From Chloroflexota bacterium (GTDB lineage Bacteria; Chloroflexota; Anaerolineae; Aggregatilineales; Phototrophicaceae): a stretch of 64,000 nucleotides of DNA. Shown piece by piece: positions 35,533 to 44,482 of this stretch. Every line of letters begins with the position of its first letter. The first letter of the stretch is position 1. The notes below the pieces were generated by a model, which was given only the letters and a program-made list of their open reading frames with translations, was not told where the DNA came from and did not search any database. The position numbers were made by a program, and so were the translations under genes. The stretch lies in contig WTGO01000094.1 in NCBI GenBank assembly GCA_011523515.1, positions 1 to 64,000 on the forward strand, in the 5' to 3' direction.

Positions 35533-37941
35533 TCATGCGCGCGCAGGCTGAGACTTCGCCAGCCGCGAGAGCATGGTGTAATTGTTGGCGCGCTCGGGCG
35601 CGTCGATTCGTTCGTCGCCGTGGATATGCCGCAGGCATTGCGCCAAGTGCGATTCGATGACGAACTGACTGCGCGTGCGCGACTTGAGCCAGCTCTCACC
35701 CCAGATCTCGGCTGCGACGCTGATGCAATGCAATTCCTGCTCCGGCAAGTCGCGCCCCAGTTGCGTCGGCAGCAATCCGTCAATCAGCTGCCAGCGCATA
35801 TCCTGCCACTTGCCCGCGGCGATAATCGCGCCGGCGAAGAGCGCGACATTGCGCCAGCGCGCATAGTCGTGGCAGAGCAGCGCCACGATATTCTCCGGGA
35901 ACATCCAACCTTCGGCGCTCTGCGCTCTCAGTTTGGCCGGCATTCTGCATTCATCGTAAAACTCAAGCAGGGCGCAAGCGGCCAGGTATTCCTGGATGGT
36001 CAAGTGGGGAAAGCGGTATAGATTGGGCGCGTCCGACACCAGAATGCCGTTGCGCGTAGCCAGATACTCCAGCACATCTTCAATGCCCGCGCCCAAGCCG
36101 CCGCCCAGGGATTGCTGCTCGATCAGCTTGTCTAACAGACGCGCGCGCTGGATGATAGTCGGGTAGCGCTGATAAGTACGCTGCTCGGAATGCAACTCGA
36201 AGGCGATCAGCTTGAGCGCGGCGCGCATCCGCTCCAGGTTGATATTCGCCAGTTTCTCGTGTAGCTTGTCGGCGGGCGAGGGGATGTTCCAGCGGTCGAG
36301 CAATTCGACCGTGTGTTCATAGAGCTCGGCGCGTTTATCGGGCAGCTGTTTGTAGTCTTCATGAATCATGGTCAGCAGCGCCAGCATCAGCGGTTGCCGG
36401 GCCAGCGGCCAAAGCGCGCGCGTTTCGCGAATGGTCTTGTTGAGATCGCTCGCCATGAGCGAGGCTTGCTTGGCTGCCATGGCCCGCCCGCCCAAGACGC
36501 CGGGCCGATTTTCGGCGACATTGGCGTACCAACGCTCGATGTAGGTCGCGACCTGCTGCCAGGTGAAAGGCGCCAATTCGGCCGATGCGAAGCGTTCCGA
36601 GAGCCGCCAACGCGAATCGTGCCGATAGGCGTAGGTGCGGCTGGTCACGATGATGCGGCAATTGGGAAAGCGATCGGCCCAATTCTCGATGATACGCTGC
36701 AGGATTATGCGATCGCTCTCTTCATAGACTTCGTCCAGGCCATCGAGCACGAGCAGGCTGCCATGAGTGGGAACGTCCGTCTGCGTCAGATAAGCTTCCA
36801 GATGCGGCGCCAGGTTGCCTGTGGCCTGTTTCACATAATTCAGCAGATGATGCGCCGAGCTTTCGCCCAGTGATTTGGGGAACAGTTCAGGGCTATTGGC
36901 GAAGTCACGCAGGCTAACATAGATCGGCAGAATCGGCCCGTGGATCCAGGAAGGACCCAGCATCTCCAGCCCCTTGACCTTGCTCTGACGCTCCGCGCGT
37001 GGGTCGCAAGCGTAAGCCAGCGCCGTGACAATGAAGCGGCAAAGCGAGCTCTTGCCCGTGCCTGCAGCGCCGGTAATCACAATCAGCGGATGCGCGGCGA
37101 TCACCTCGAATACGGATTCGCGCACATAGCCCATATCTTTTTCTATGGCTTGGTAACGCCGGGCATTTAACTCTTCGACGCCCACATTGTGAAATTGCCT
37201 CTGGTCCGTCCAGATATCGACCGGCGTATACAGCTGATGCAGCGCCGCCGAGGTGTGATGCTGCGAGGCCGGATGAATGGTTGTGGTCGGGATGTCCCAC
37301 TCAGTGCGGACGGCGGCAAGATAAGCCTTCAGCGCCGACTTGTTGCCGTGATAATGCTCGGCCACAATGTTCACGTCTTGGCCGGCGAAAATGACGTGGC
37401 CACCGGCTGATATGGAACCCGCCTGTACACGCACCGCGGACGGATAATCGCGGTATTCGCGCATGGTTTCCAGCAAGTTGCGCGCGAACTGTATGGCTTG
37501 CGCGCCTTGATTCGCCGAGCCGTCCAGCCCGCCGGTAGCCACAATCAGCCAGTCCAGCCCGACGACTTCGTCGCGGTCCAGCTTCTCTGGCAGCAGTTCA
37601 TCGCGCGCCAATTCTTCCGCCGTGCGCGCGTAGTTGCGATCGCGGTAAATCTCCGTCAAGCGCTTGCTTAGGGGACCGCAATAGCGGTACTTTTTCAGCA
37701 AGCGCCGCAGCAAGGTCAACTTTGTGGTCGGGTTGGGCATGACGGGGGTGAAGACCATCATCACCAGCTTCTGGTAGGGCGAGGCCAGCGTGGATTGGTC
37801 GGCGTGCTGCTTGAGCCGGCTCCAGTGAGTTTGCACAAAGGCGCGCCAGGCTGCTGGCGAGGCGATCATGAGCTGATCGGGCGCGGACCGTCTGGCGTTG
37901 ACGATGGCTCTTTGACTTTGCTTTTGCAGCGACTGGTTCAT
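35533..37941 (-). CDS. NACHT-family STAND NTPase with shared beta motif (conflict-system ATPase)
   Basis: An 802-residue protein. Residues 1-165 are an unrecognised helical domain, a likely effector-associated or signalling domain. At about 175-192 is a short Gly-rich beta motif, S-I-S-A-G-G-H-V-I-F-A-G-Q-D-V-N-I-V, also present in the small protein encoded 114 nt upstream. The NACHT core has the pre-domain L-Y-T-P-V-D-I-W, Walker A G-A-A-G-T-G-K-S (291-298), Walker B L-L-V-L-D-G-L-D-E (396-404) and sensor V-T-S-R-T-Y. A helical C-terminal region follows (N-L-Y-R-F-P-H-L-T-I-Q-E-Y-L-A-A). Known NACHT proteins act as nucleotide-dependent immune switches. This is the last gene of the minus-strand block from 44.3 kb. 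Confidence 0.88.
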   Translation of the reverse strand: MNQSLQKQSQRAIVNARRSAPDQLMIASPAAWRAFVQTHWSRLKQHADQSTLASPYQKLVMMVFTPVMPNPTTKLTLLRRLLKKYRYCGPLSKRLTEIYRDRNYARTAEELARDELLPEKLDRDEVVGLDWLIVATGGLDGSANQGAQAIQFARNLLETMREYRDYPSAVRVQAGSISAGGHVIFAGQDVNIVAEHYHGNKSALKAYLAAVRTEWDIPTTTIHPASQHHTSAALHQLYTPVDIWTDQRQFHNVGVEELNARRYQAIEKDMGYVRESVFEVIAAHPLIVITGAAGTGKSSLCRFIVTALAYACDPRAERQSKVKGLEMLGPSWIHGPILPIYVSLRDFANSPELFPKSLGESSAHHLLNYVKQATGNLAPHLEAYLTQTDVPTHGSLLVLDGLDEVYEESDRIILQRIIENWADRFPNCRIIVTSRTYAYRHDSRWRLSERFASAELAPFTWQQVATYIERWYANVAENRPGVLGGRAMAAKQASLMASDLNKTIRETRALWPLARQPLMLALLTMIHEDYKQLPDKRAELYEHTVELLDRWNIPSPADKLHEKLANINLERMRAALKLIAFELHSEQRTYQRYPTIIQRARLLDKLIEQQSLGGGLGAGIEDVLEYLATRNGILVSDAPNLYRFPHLTIQEYLAACALLEFYDECRMPAKLRAQSAEGWMFPENIVALLCHDYARWRNVALFAGAIIAAGKWQDMRWQLIDGLLPTQLGRDLPEQELHCISVAAEIWGESWLKSRTRSQFVIESHLAQCLRHIHGDERIDAPERANNYTMLSRLAKSQPARA

Positions 37942-38055
37942 TGGTTCAGCTCGGTCTCGAAGGAAGGTATAAGGTCAAGCGCCGCTCTCGTCCAGCGGTC
38001 ATGGCCGGGTAAAGCGGCCGCTGCTCGACAGCTCCCGTCAGACGGCGCGCAGATG

Positions 38056-38574
38056 TCAGATCTTCTTGCCAGGACGGTGCCGCGCGATGGCTTCGTGAAA
38101 ATTGATGGCGACCTCACCGGCGCTGGCGAGTATCGCGCCGACCAGGGGCTGGTCGAAGAGTGTCAGCGCGGCCGCCGTCAGCGCGGGCGAGAAGCGCAGC
38201 AGTGATTTCGCCGCCCGAATCAGGATGCGCGGATTCGGGCGCTTGGTAGTGGTCAGCTGCGCCTCCACCGTTTGCAAGTCATGCATGGCCGCCTCGCGCG
38301 ATTCAGGTTGCAGCTGCTGTTGCTTTTGGATCGTCTGCTCGACACTGCGGATGCACTGGAGCATCATTTCAAGTTCTTGCGGCGTCGTTTCCACCCCGCC
38401 GACGGTGACGGTCTGGTTGGTATGCTGCGCCACATCGCCGCCCGTCTGCACTTTGACCTGTCCATCACGGCCGGCAAAGACGAGATGACCGGTCACGGAA
38501 AGACTCTCGATGTCGATATTCATATCAGTCTGATATGGGTCTGTCTTGTCCAGGCTGCGGTCGCTTGATTCCAT
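38056..38574 (-). CDS. Small conflict-cluster protein with S-x-S-x-x-G-H-x-x-F-A-G-x-D motif and hydrophobic C-terminus
   Basis: A 172-residue protein with no known family. Residues 24-42 (S-L-S-V-T-G-H-L-V-F-A-G-R-D-G-Q-V-K-V) repeat the beta motif of the NACHT protein encoded next to it. A second Gly/Thr-rich beta stretch follows (T-G-G-D-V-A-Q-H-T-N-Q-T-V-T-V-G-G). Residues 64-110 are a Gln-rich helix or coiled coil. The C-terminal 50 residues form two hydrophobic helices (F-S-P-A-L-T-A-A-A-L-T-L and P-L-V-G-A-I-L-A-S-A-G-E-V-A-I). It may be an adaptor joining the NACHT protein through the shared motif, or a membrane-acting effector. A second Met (38523) is an alternative start. Confidence 0.7.
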   Translation of the reverse strand: MESSDRSLDKTDPYQTDMNIDIESLSVTGHLVFAGRDGQVKVQTGGDVAQHTNQTVTVGGVETTPQELEMMLQCIRSVEQTIQKQQQLQPESREAAMHDLQTVEAQLTTTKRPNPRILIRAAKSLLRFSPALTAAALTLFDQPLVGAILASAGEVAINFHEAIARHRPGKKI

Positions 38575-38630
38575 TTCTGCATTCCCTTCGTTTCCCGGTT
38601 TGGAATAGTGAGGCTGTCGCGATTTGGCGC

Positions 38631-40358
38631 CTACGTCAAGCCGACAAGTCGAATTCCAATGGATGAATAGCGCACCCGCGGATCCAAATAATAGCGAAAA
38701 GCGGTCTGCGCGCGATCACAGGGGCTGACGTAGCTGCCGCCGGCGACTGCCCGCCGATGATCCCGGCCGTCTTCCGCCGCGGCCGCGGTGTTCATCGTCC
38801 ACTCCCATACATTGCCGGCCAAATCGTAAACGCCGTACGGGCTGACGCCCTGATGATAACGGTTGACCGGCGTCGTCATCTTGAGTCCGGTCTCCAACGT
38901 ATTGCAGTGCTCTTCGTTATACTCATCGCCCCAGGGGAAATAGCGATCGTCATCGCCCTGGGCGGCGCGCTGCCACTGCGCAACCGTTGGCAGAGTCACT
39001 TTCATCTTGAGCAAACCGCCCAGCCAGTTGGCAAAAGCCATGGCCTCGTACCAGTTGATATTCTCGCGCGGGTGCTGCTCGCCGCTGAAGCGCGCTTCGG
39101 CAACGCCCTTGGCCAGCTTGAACCAGCGCTGGGCATGCTCCGAAAAAGTCCACCAGCGCGAATTCTTGTAGCCGTCTTCGGCTCGAGCGAATATGGCGAA
39201 TTGCGCGTTGGTGACCGGGTACTTGCTCATGACGAAGTTGTCCAGCTGCACCGTCATCTCACCAAAGTCCTCATCCGCGCCGACGATGCTGGAAACGGTG
39301 ACCGTCCCATGCGGGATGTCACACCATTGTAGCATAGGCAAGACTTCCTTCACCGTGAGCGGCGCATCAACGTCGGGCAGACGTCTTGGCGTGTCCGTTT
39401 GGGCCAGCGCCTCAACGACTGGAGCCGCCGCAACATCGCCGACTGATCGCTCCGGGACCGCCTGACTGCTCGCTCGCGCGGTTGGCGTACGGCTGGCGGC
39501 CGGTGGGGGCGGCTCGACGCGCGGCGGACTCGGAGTCCGCCGAATGCTGTTGGTGTTGCGGGGACGGCTGTTCGCCTCGCCGGTGGTCGCCGCGGGTTCA
39601 CACAACTTGCGCAATCCGCGCGGGTCGTAGTTGCCGAATTCGCGCCGAAACTCTTCCAGCGCCTCGCAAGCCAGCTGGCGTGTGCTTTCAAAAGCGAACA
39701 GCGCCACGATATGCTGGTATTCGCGCTCTATTTCGCGCGTCTGTTTGCGCTCTTTCAGCGCCGATTCCGCCACGCGCAGCAGCTTGTCGATCTTAACAAA
39801 GCGCGACTGGTAGCCACTGGCCTTGGCTTGCCGCAGCAATCGCACCGCAAGGCGGTATTCGCCCTTTTCCAGCGCGCGCACGGCATTGCTGATCGCTTCG
39901 GCCGGGTTGGCCGACGACCCGTCTCGGCTGTCCCTGACAGCGACCTCCGCCGCCGGCGCGGGCGCGCTTTCGGTCGTTTTCTGGCGCTCGACCATCAGGA
40001 TGGCGTTCAAGAGCTGCGATACATTTTCGACCGTCAAATTGTCGGTCAGATCCACGTACTGCCACTCGCGCATATTTTCCGGCAGTACGGTGTCACGCGT
40101 GATCAGCACTGGGATGATGTCGCGCTTTAGCCGTCGTGCCAACTCAAGCTCCCGGCGGCAATATTGCGAGGTCACTGAATCCGGCGAGAGCAAATACAAG
40201 AAGACCTCGCACCACTCCAAACGCCGCAAGATTTCCTTCCACCAGTCTTGCCCGGCGTAGAGGCGCTGGTCGTACCAGACGTCATGGGCGTGCAGAGTTT
40301 CGATGATGCGAATGCAGTAAGGTTTGTCCGCCCGCGCGTAACTGACGAAGATCTTCAT
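38631..40358 (-). CDS. TIR domain fused to FGE/SUMF1-like domain
   Basis: A 575-residue protein. Residues 1-130 are a TIR_2 domain: M-K-I-F-V-S-Y-A-R-A-D, V-W-Y-D, and S-x-x-C-x-x-E-L with E70 at the position of the NADase catalytic Glu. Residues about 145-270 are helical. A Pro/Ser/Arg-rich linker spans about 270-330. The C-terminal formylglycine-enzyme fold spans about 345-575: F-x-M-S-K-Y-P-V-T-N-A-Q-F, L-P-T-V-A-Q-W-Q-R-A-A, P-W-G-D-E-Y, D-L-A-G-N-V-W-E-W-T, A-G-G-S-Y. The paired Cys of true formylglycine enzymes is not evident, so a ligand-sensing role of this fold is likely. ATG 40358 overlaps the stop of the upstream gene (ATGA), so translation is coupled. Confidence 0.88.
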   Translation of the reverse strand: MKIFVSYARADKPYCIRIIETLHAHDVWYDQRLYAGQDWWKEILRRLEWCEVFLYLLSPDSVTSQYCRRELELARRLKRDIIPVLITRDTVLPENMREWQYVDLTDNLTVENVSQLLNAILMVERQKTTESAPAPAAEVAVRDSRDGSSANPAEAISNAVRALEKGEYRLAVRLLRQAKASGYQSRFVKIDKLLRVAESALKERKQTREIEREYQHIVALFAFESTRQLACEALEEFRREFGNYDPRGLRKLCEPAATTGEANSRPRNTNSIRRTPSPPRVEPPPPAASRTPTARASSQAVPERSVGDVAAAPVVEALAQTDTPRRLPDVDAPLTVKEVLPMLQWCDIPHGTVTVSSIVGADEDFGEMTVQLDNFVMSKYPVTNAQFAIFARAEDGYKNSRWWTFSEHAQRWFKLAKGVAEARFSGEQHPRENINWYEAMAFANWLGGLLKMKVTLPTVAQWQRAAQGDDDRYFPWGDEYNEEHCNTLETGLKMTTPVNRYHQGVSPYGVYDLAGNVWEWTMNTAAAAEDGRDHRRAVAGGSYVSPCDRAQTAFRYYLDPRVRYSSIGIRLVGLT

Positions 40359-43300
40359 GCGCCGGTCCGTTTCTCGGCGGCGCCCAGCGAATCCAGCAGC
40401 GCGCGGCTGCTATCGCTGTTGATTCGATTCAGTACCTGGATCGCCATATCGCGCATGGAGGCGCCTTCCCAGGAGGGTTGCTCATCATCCCGGAGCAATT
40501 GGCGCAGGATCGGCAGATCGCTTTCATCCAGCGCGGGCGACAGCCGCTCCATAGCGTAAACTCGCAGGTGCAAGTAGCTGTCGCTGAGCGCGAATTCCAG
40601 CCAGGGGCGCGCATCGTCCGGGCTGATCCGGTAGATGGCCGTCAGCGCCGCCAAACGCACAAATTCATCAGGCTCCCGCTTCAAGACCGCGCCCAGCGGC
40701 TGTATCGCCGCGTGAAATTTGAGCTCGCCCAAGGCTTCGGCGGCGGCTTCGCGCACCGACTTGTGGCTGCTTTGCAAGCGCGGCAGCAATTGCGGCGCGG
40801 CATCCAGCGCTTCCAGCTCAACCAGCGCGCGGATGCTCGCCACCTGTACAATCCAGCTCGGGTCGTTCAAGCAGGTTTGCAGATGCGGAATCGCGGCCTG
40901 ATCGTGCAGCATGGCCAGCGCTTCGGCCGCCGCCCAGCGCACGCTCCAATTCTCGTCATCCAGTGCGGCGCAGAGCAGCAGACGTATATCGGCATTGTCG
41001 CTGCCGCGAATGTGGCGGGCGAATTTGCGCAGAAACTTGGCCGCCTTTTGCGTCCGACCCCAGTCGTCATCGCGCAGGACGTCCAGCGTACGCTGGATCT
41101 TCTCGGCGTCGCTGAAATCAGCGACGCTGCCGTTGTCGCCGCCGCTAGGCGTTTCGAGCGATCCATCGCCGGTCATCGCCGAAGGGGCCAGTTGCGCGAT
41201 GGCCGCGCGCGCGCGCTGCCCGATAGCGGGAGGGCCTTGCCCGGGCAGGCGCGGGTCATCTCGCAGCTGTGCGATTTCATCAGCGACATGTGTCTGCCGC
41301 GTGCCGGCGAGAATCGTGATAGCCGCGGCGACCAGCGTCGGATTGGCGCTTTCCAGCAGCTCGACCAGCGCGTCGTCATTTGTGAAAGTCGTCGTTTGCA
41401 GCAAGGCAGTTGCCGCTTCCACGACTTCAATGTCGCGGTGTGAAAGCGCCGCGATCAACGCTTTGCGTGCGCTGGGGTCGTCGAATCTCGCCAAAACCTC
41501 GTAGGCAGCCAATTGCACGCGCTTGTCGTCGTCAGCGGCGGCGCCCAAGAGATGCGGTAGCGCGTCAACCGCCGTTACGTCAGCCAGTCTGTTGACGCCG
41601 CGATGTCTCTGTTGCCAGTCAGCGTGTTTCAACAACTGTTGCAGGTCCGGCGGAATCGTGCCAGTCGCGATCTGCGTCGACTGCGTTGTGATCTCGTCAA
41701 AGCCGGTCGGCCCGTAGAGCAACGCATCAAGGCTGCTGCCGGCGATTACGGTTGGTTCCGGCGGATCAAGCAGCACTTGCTCGATAGCCTGCGCCAACTG
41801 CTGGAATCCCTCGCGATTTGGCCAGTGAGTGATGGCGCCCGCAATGCGGCGGCGCAGCGCCTCGGCGTCCTTGGTCGACAGCAGGGCCGTCTCCGCCGAC
41901 TCCGGCAAGTCAACCTGTTCGCGGACAACTTGCGCCAGGCCGATGGCGATATCGCGCTCGTTAGTATTGGCTACCAATTCGTAGAAGTCGGCACTCAGGG
42001 TCAGGCGGCGCGAGTCGGCAAAGGACAGCAGCCGGCTGGTCACGCCCCGTTTGCGCCGCGCCAGCGCCGCGATGACCGTATCGCGATGCCAGGGATTGCC
42101 CTGCGACCAGCGGAGCACGCGCACCAGGATTTCGGAGTAGGCAAAGTTCATCAGCGCTGACAGGACATCGCCCAGATCATCGCGCTCCGCGGTTTCAAGA
42201 TAATCCAGCAGCAAGATGGCCGCAGGCAAGTACATCAGCTCGCCCAACGCCCAGAGCGCGTTGCGGCGCAAGCTTCTGTCGTCGTACTGCGTCAGCCGCG
42301 CCAGGTAAGCGAGCGCGTGCGGCAGGCTGTAATCCGACAATTTCGCCGCAACGGTGGTAGTTCGGTCGCGCGCAATATCAGACACAAGCTCGACGAATGA
42401 CACGGGCAAATCCAGCGGCAGCGCGCGGATTTCGTGCCAGAGCCACAGCTGTACGGGATTGTTTTGCTGACCCAGTTGGGCGACGAGCAGCTCGGCAGTC
42501 CCCAACGGATTGGGTAGGTCCGCCGCGGCCGCGCGAAACGCGCCTTGAGCGCTGGGACTCTGCGCGCACAAGCGTACCAGCCTTTCGACTAGCATCGCCT
42601 GGCAGCTGCTGTAAGCTTCCGGGTGTCGCCGCAGGCACATCGCCGCCAGAAAGGGATCGATGTCGGCGATCTGATGAATCACGCGAATGCGCTGTTCTTC
42701 TGCGAGCGAGTCCACTACCAGCAGAGCCGGCTGGTCCCATTTGCGCTGCGTCCGGCCTTGCTCGCCTTCAAATTCCGGCCGAGTCAAGTACTTGATTAAG
42801 CCGTCCTTTTTGAGGTTGTAGGCGGCCAGGCTGCTCTGGATAGCGTCGGATTCGAAGCGAATCCGATTGCCGGACTCTACCAGCACACCGATCGCTAGCG
42901 CGTGCTCAATCACCTGACTATCAGAGGTCCGCGTTTCCGCGTCTGCGCGCGTGATTGTGCGATGGCTGCCCTGCAACATCATCGACCATGCCAGCGCTCT
43001 CAGCGCTGACAGCGCCATCTCGGCGGTCAATGCGATCGCTTGCGGTGGCATCCGCTGGCTGCGAAGCCTCACTACCGCCCGGACCGGATCGGTATGCCAG
43101 GCGTTGAAGGCGAGCGCGCGATCGGCTGACTCCAGCTCAACACCCAGCGCCAGATGAGCCAGTCGGCTGTCTTGAATCAGCGCTTCCTTCTGTCGCAGAA
43201 TCTGGCGGAATCCACTCTGCTGATCGAGCGTCAGATAACCGGCGGCGAACTTTTGCGCCAGCTGGGCATTCAAGGGCGAAAAACGAAGCTCGGGCAGGGT

Positions 43301-44323
43301 CGGGTCGCCGCTGCCATGTCCATTGGCGAGCAGAACGAAACGCTGATTCGGGCTTGCGTCGATCCAGTTGGCGAATTCAGCAGCGAGGTTGGGGTAGGAC
43401 TTGCGGAAGTCGTTCCAGTTGTCCAGGACGAAAAATGCTTGATGACCCTCGAGCCAGTGCTGCCAGTACGACAACAAGGGCCATTGCGATTCAATGAGAG
43501 CGTCGACCGAGCGGTGCTTGTCCTCGCAGAGCGACAGATCCAGCCAAATGGGCAGGGCCGCCTGCTCGTCGCGCGCGGCAGCGTGGGCCTGTTCCAGGGC
43601 GAGGAGCCTGGCGAAATAGCTCTTGCCGCAGCCGGACGCGCCCATGAGCATGAATTGTGTTTCACTTTGCGCCCAGTTCAGCAGATTCTCCACAGACATC
43701 TCATTGCCCGCTTTCGCGCTGACGAACCCCCAGCTTTGCAGCATGTCCGTGTGGATCATCCGCGGACGCATATCACCGGCGCCGGCCGCTTCGCCATTGC
43801 GCAGCGCCGCCCATGATGTCGGCATACTGGCGAAGGCGAGTGCCGTTTGGTGCATGAACTGTCGCAAATAGTCCAGCCGTTCTCCGGTCTGCGGCGCCGA
43901 TTCGGACTGCGGGAATTGGTTGAGCAAGTTTTCCACGCTGCGCTCGTCAGGCTCGTCGAACCAGCGCCGAAAATCGACCCAATCGTTGAAGGTGAATCCG
44001 CTGATATGATCGGTGGAGAAATCACGGGCGATAACAGCCGTCACTGCGATGCCGCGACCATGAAAGTAGTCGAATTCGGCGCGACAAGCTGCCGACTGCA
44101 AATAATCGTCAGATACAACGGCGATGATGTTGCTCGCCCGTTCGCGGGCCGCGCGCGTCTCGGTCCCCCAGTCCGCCGTGGGCGCAATCTCGAGGCGGTC
44201 CAGCCATACATTGCGGTAACGGCGAATCAACAGGATCGACAGCCGAAAAGCGTAATCGACATCAATGTTGTGGTACGAAAGATAAATCAAGCTCTCGTTG
44301 ATGACGGAACCCTCGCCGCGCAT
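40355..44323 (-). CDS. TIR-STAND NTPase-HEAT repeat protein (NLR-like)
   Basis: A 1322-residue protein. The TIR domain spans about 10-140, with S-L-I-Y-L-S-Y-H-N at the start and S-x-x-C-x-x-E-F carrying a candidate catalytic Glu near residue 83. The NTPase has Walker A G-A-S-G-C-G-K-S (about 228-235) and a Walker B-like F-F-V-L-D-N-W-N-D (about 297-305). From about 600 to the end there are HEAT/PBS-lyase-type repeats, for example W-S-V-R-W-A-A-A-E-A-L-A and K-S-V-R-E-A-A-A-E-A-L-G. The effector-switch-repeat order is that of NLR-like immune receptors. ATG 44323 (GGAG just upstream) is preferred to GTG 44332. It is the first gene of the block, with a TATAAT upstream and a 4-nt overlap to the TIR-FGE gene. 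Confidence 0.88.
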   Translation of the reverse strand: MRGEGSVINESLIYLSYHNIDVDYAFRLSILLIRRYRNVWLDRLEIAPTADWGTETRAARERASNIIAVVSDDYLQSAACRAEFDYFHGRGIAVTAVIARDFSTDHISGFTFNDWVDFRRWFDEPDERSVENLLNQFPQSESAPQTGERLDYLRQFMHQTALAFASMPTSWAALRNGEAAGAGDMRPRMIHTDMLQSWGFVSAKAGNEMSVENLLNWAQSETQFMLMGASGCGKSYFARLLALEQAHAAARDEQAALPIWLDLSLCEDKHRSVDALIESQWPLLSYWQHWLEGHQAFFVLDNWNDFRKSYPNLAAEFANWIDASPNQRFVLLANGHGSGDPTLPELRFSPLNAQLAQKFAAGYLTLDQQSGFRQILRQKEALIQDSRLAHLALGVELESADRALAFNAWHTDPVRAVVRLRSQRMPPQAIALTAEMALSALRALAWSMMLQGSHRTITRADAETRTSDSQVIEHALAIGVLVESGNRIRFESDAIQSSLAAYNLKKDGLIKYLTRPEFEGEQGRTQRKWDQPALLVVDSLAEEQRIRVIHQIADIDPFLAAMCLRRHPEAYSSCQAMLVERLVRLCAQSPSAQGAFRAAAADLPNPLGTAELLVAQLGQQNNPVQLWLWHEIRALPLDLPVSFVELVSDIARDRTTTVAAKLSDYSLPHALAYLARLTQYDDRSLRRNALWALGELMYLPAAILLLDYLETAERDDLGDVLSALMNFAYSEILVRVLRWSQGNPWHRDTVIAALARRKRGVTSRLLSFADSRRLTLSADFYELVANTNERDIAIGLAQVVREQVDLPESAETALLSTKDAEALRRRIAGAITHWPNREGFQQLAQAIEQVLLDPPEPTVIAGSSLDALLYGPTGFDEITTQSTQIATGTIPPDLQQLLKHADWQQRHRGVNRLADVTAVDALPHLLGAAADDDKRVQLAAYEVLARFDDPSARKALIAALSHRDIEVVEAATALLQTTTFTNDDALVELLESANPTLVAAAITILAGTRQTHVADEIAQLRDDPRLPGQGPPAIGQRARAAIAQLAPSAMTGDGSLETPSGGDNGSVADFSDAEKIQRTLDVLRDDDWGRTQKAAKFLRKFARHIRGSDNADIRLLLCAALDDENWSVRWAAAEALAMLHDQAAIPHLQTCLNDPSWIVQVASIRALVELEALDAAPQLLPRLQSSHKSVREAAAEALGELKFHAAIQPLGAVLKREPDEFVRLAALTAIYRISPDDARPWLEFALSDSYLHLRVYAMERLSPALDESDLPILRQLLRDDEQPSWEGASMRDMAIQVLNRINSDSSRALLDSLGAAEKRTGA

Positions 44324-44345
44324 ATTCTCCACTGTCTACCTATCG

Positions 44346-44351
44346 ATTATA
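44346..44351 (-). promoter_or_regulatory. -10 box (TATAAT) of the TIR/NACHT block
   Basis: On the minus strand a perfect TATAAT lies 22 nt before ATG 44323. The -35 region is weak (TCAACA at 17 bp), suggesting low or activated expression. Confidence 0.5.
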
Positions 44352-44482
44352 CTCTTGGGCGGCATGTGTGTTGAGCGATACGGGCGCAATTCCGTCGGCG
44401 CGACAGCGAAGCCGATCCGATGAAAGCATGCCGATTTGTCGAGACTCGTTGCTTGGCGGCGAGGTGTTAAAGATGCTGAATC

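Noticed and set aside
38631..40358. Diversity-generating retroelement target
   Set aside because: The FGE-like fold is used by DGR targets, but no reverse transcriptase or template repeat was seen within the window.
35533..44332. Prophage or integrative element carrying the TIR/NACHT genes
   Set aside because: No integrase, att-like repeats, tRNA junction or phage structural genes are present around the block.
40355..44374. Numerous antisense ORFs across the TIR-STAND-HEAT gene
   Set aside because: They are GC-rich frame shadows without ribosome sites or recognisable protein features.
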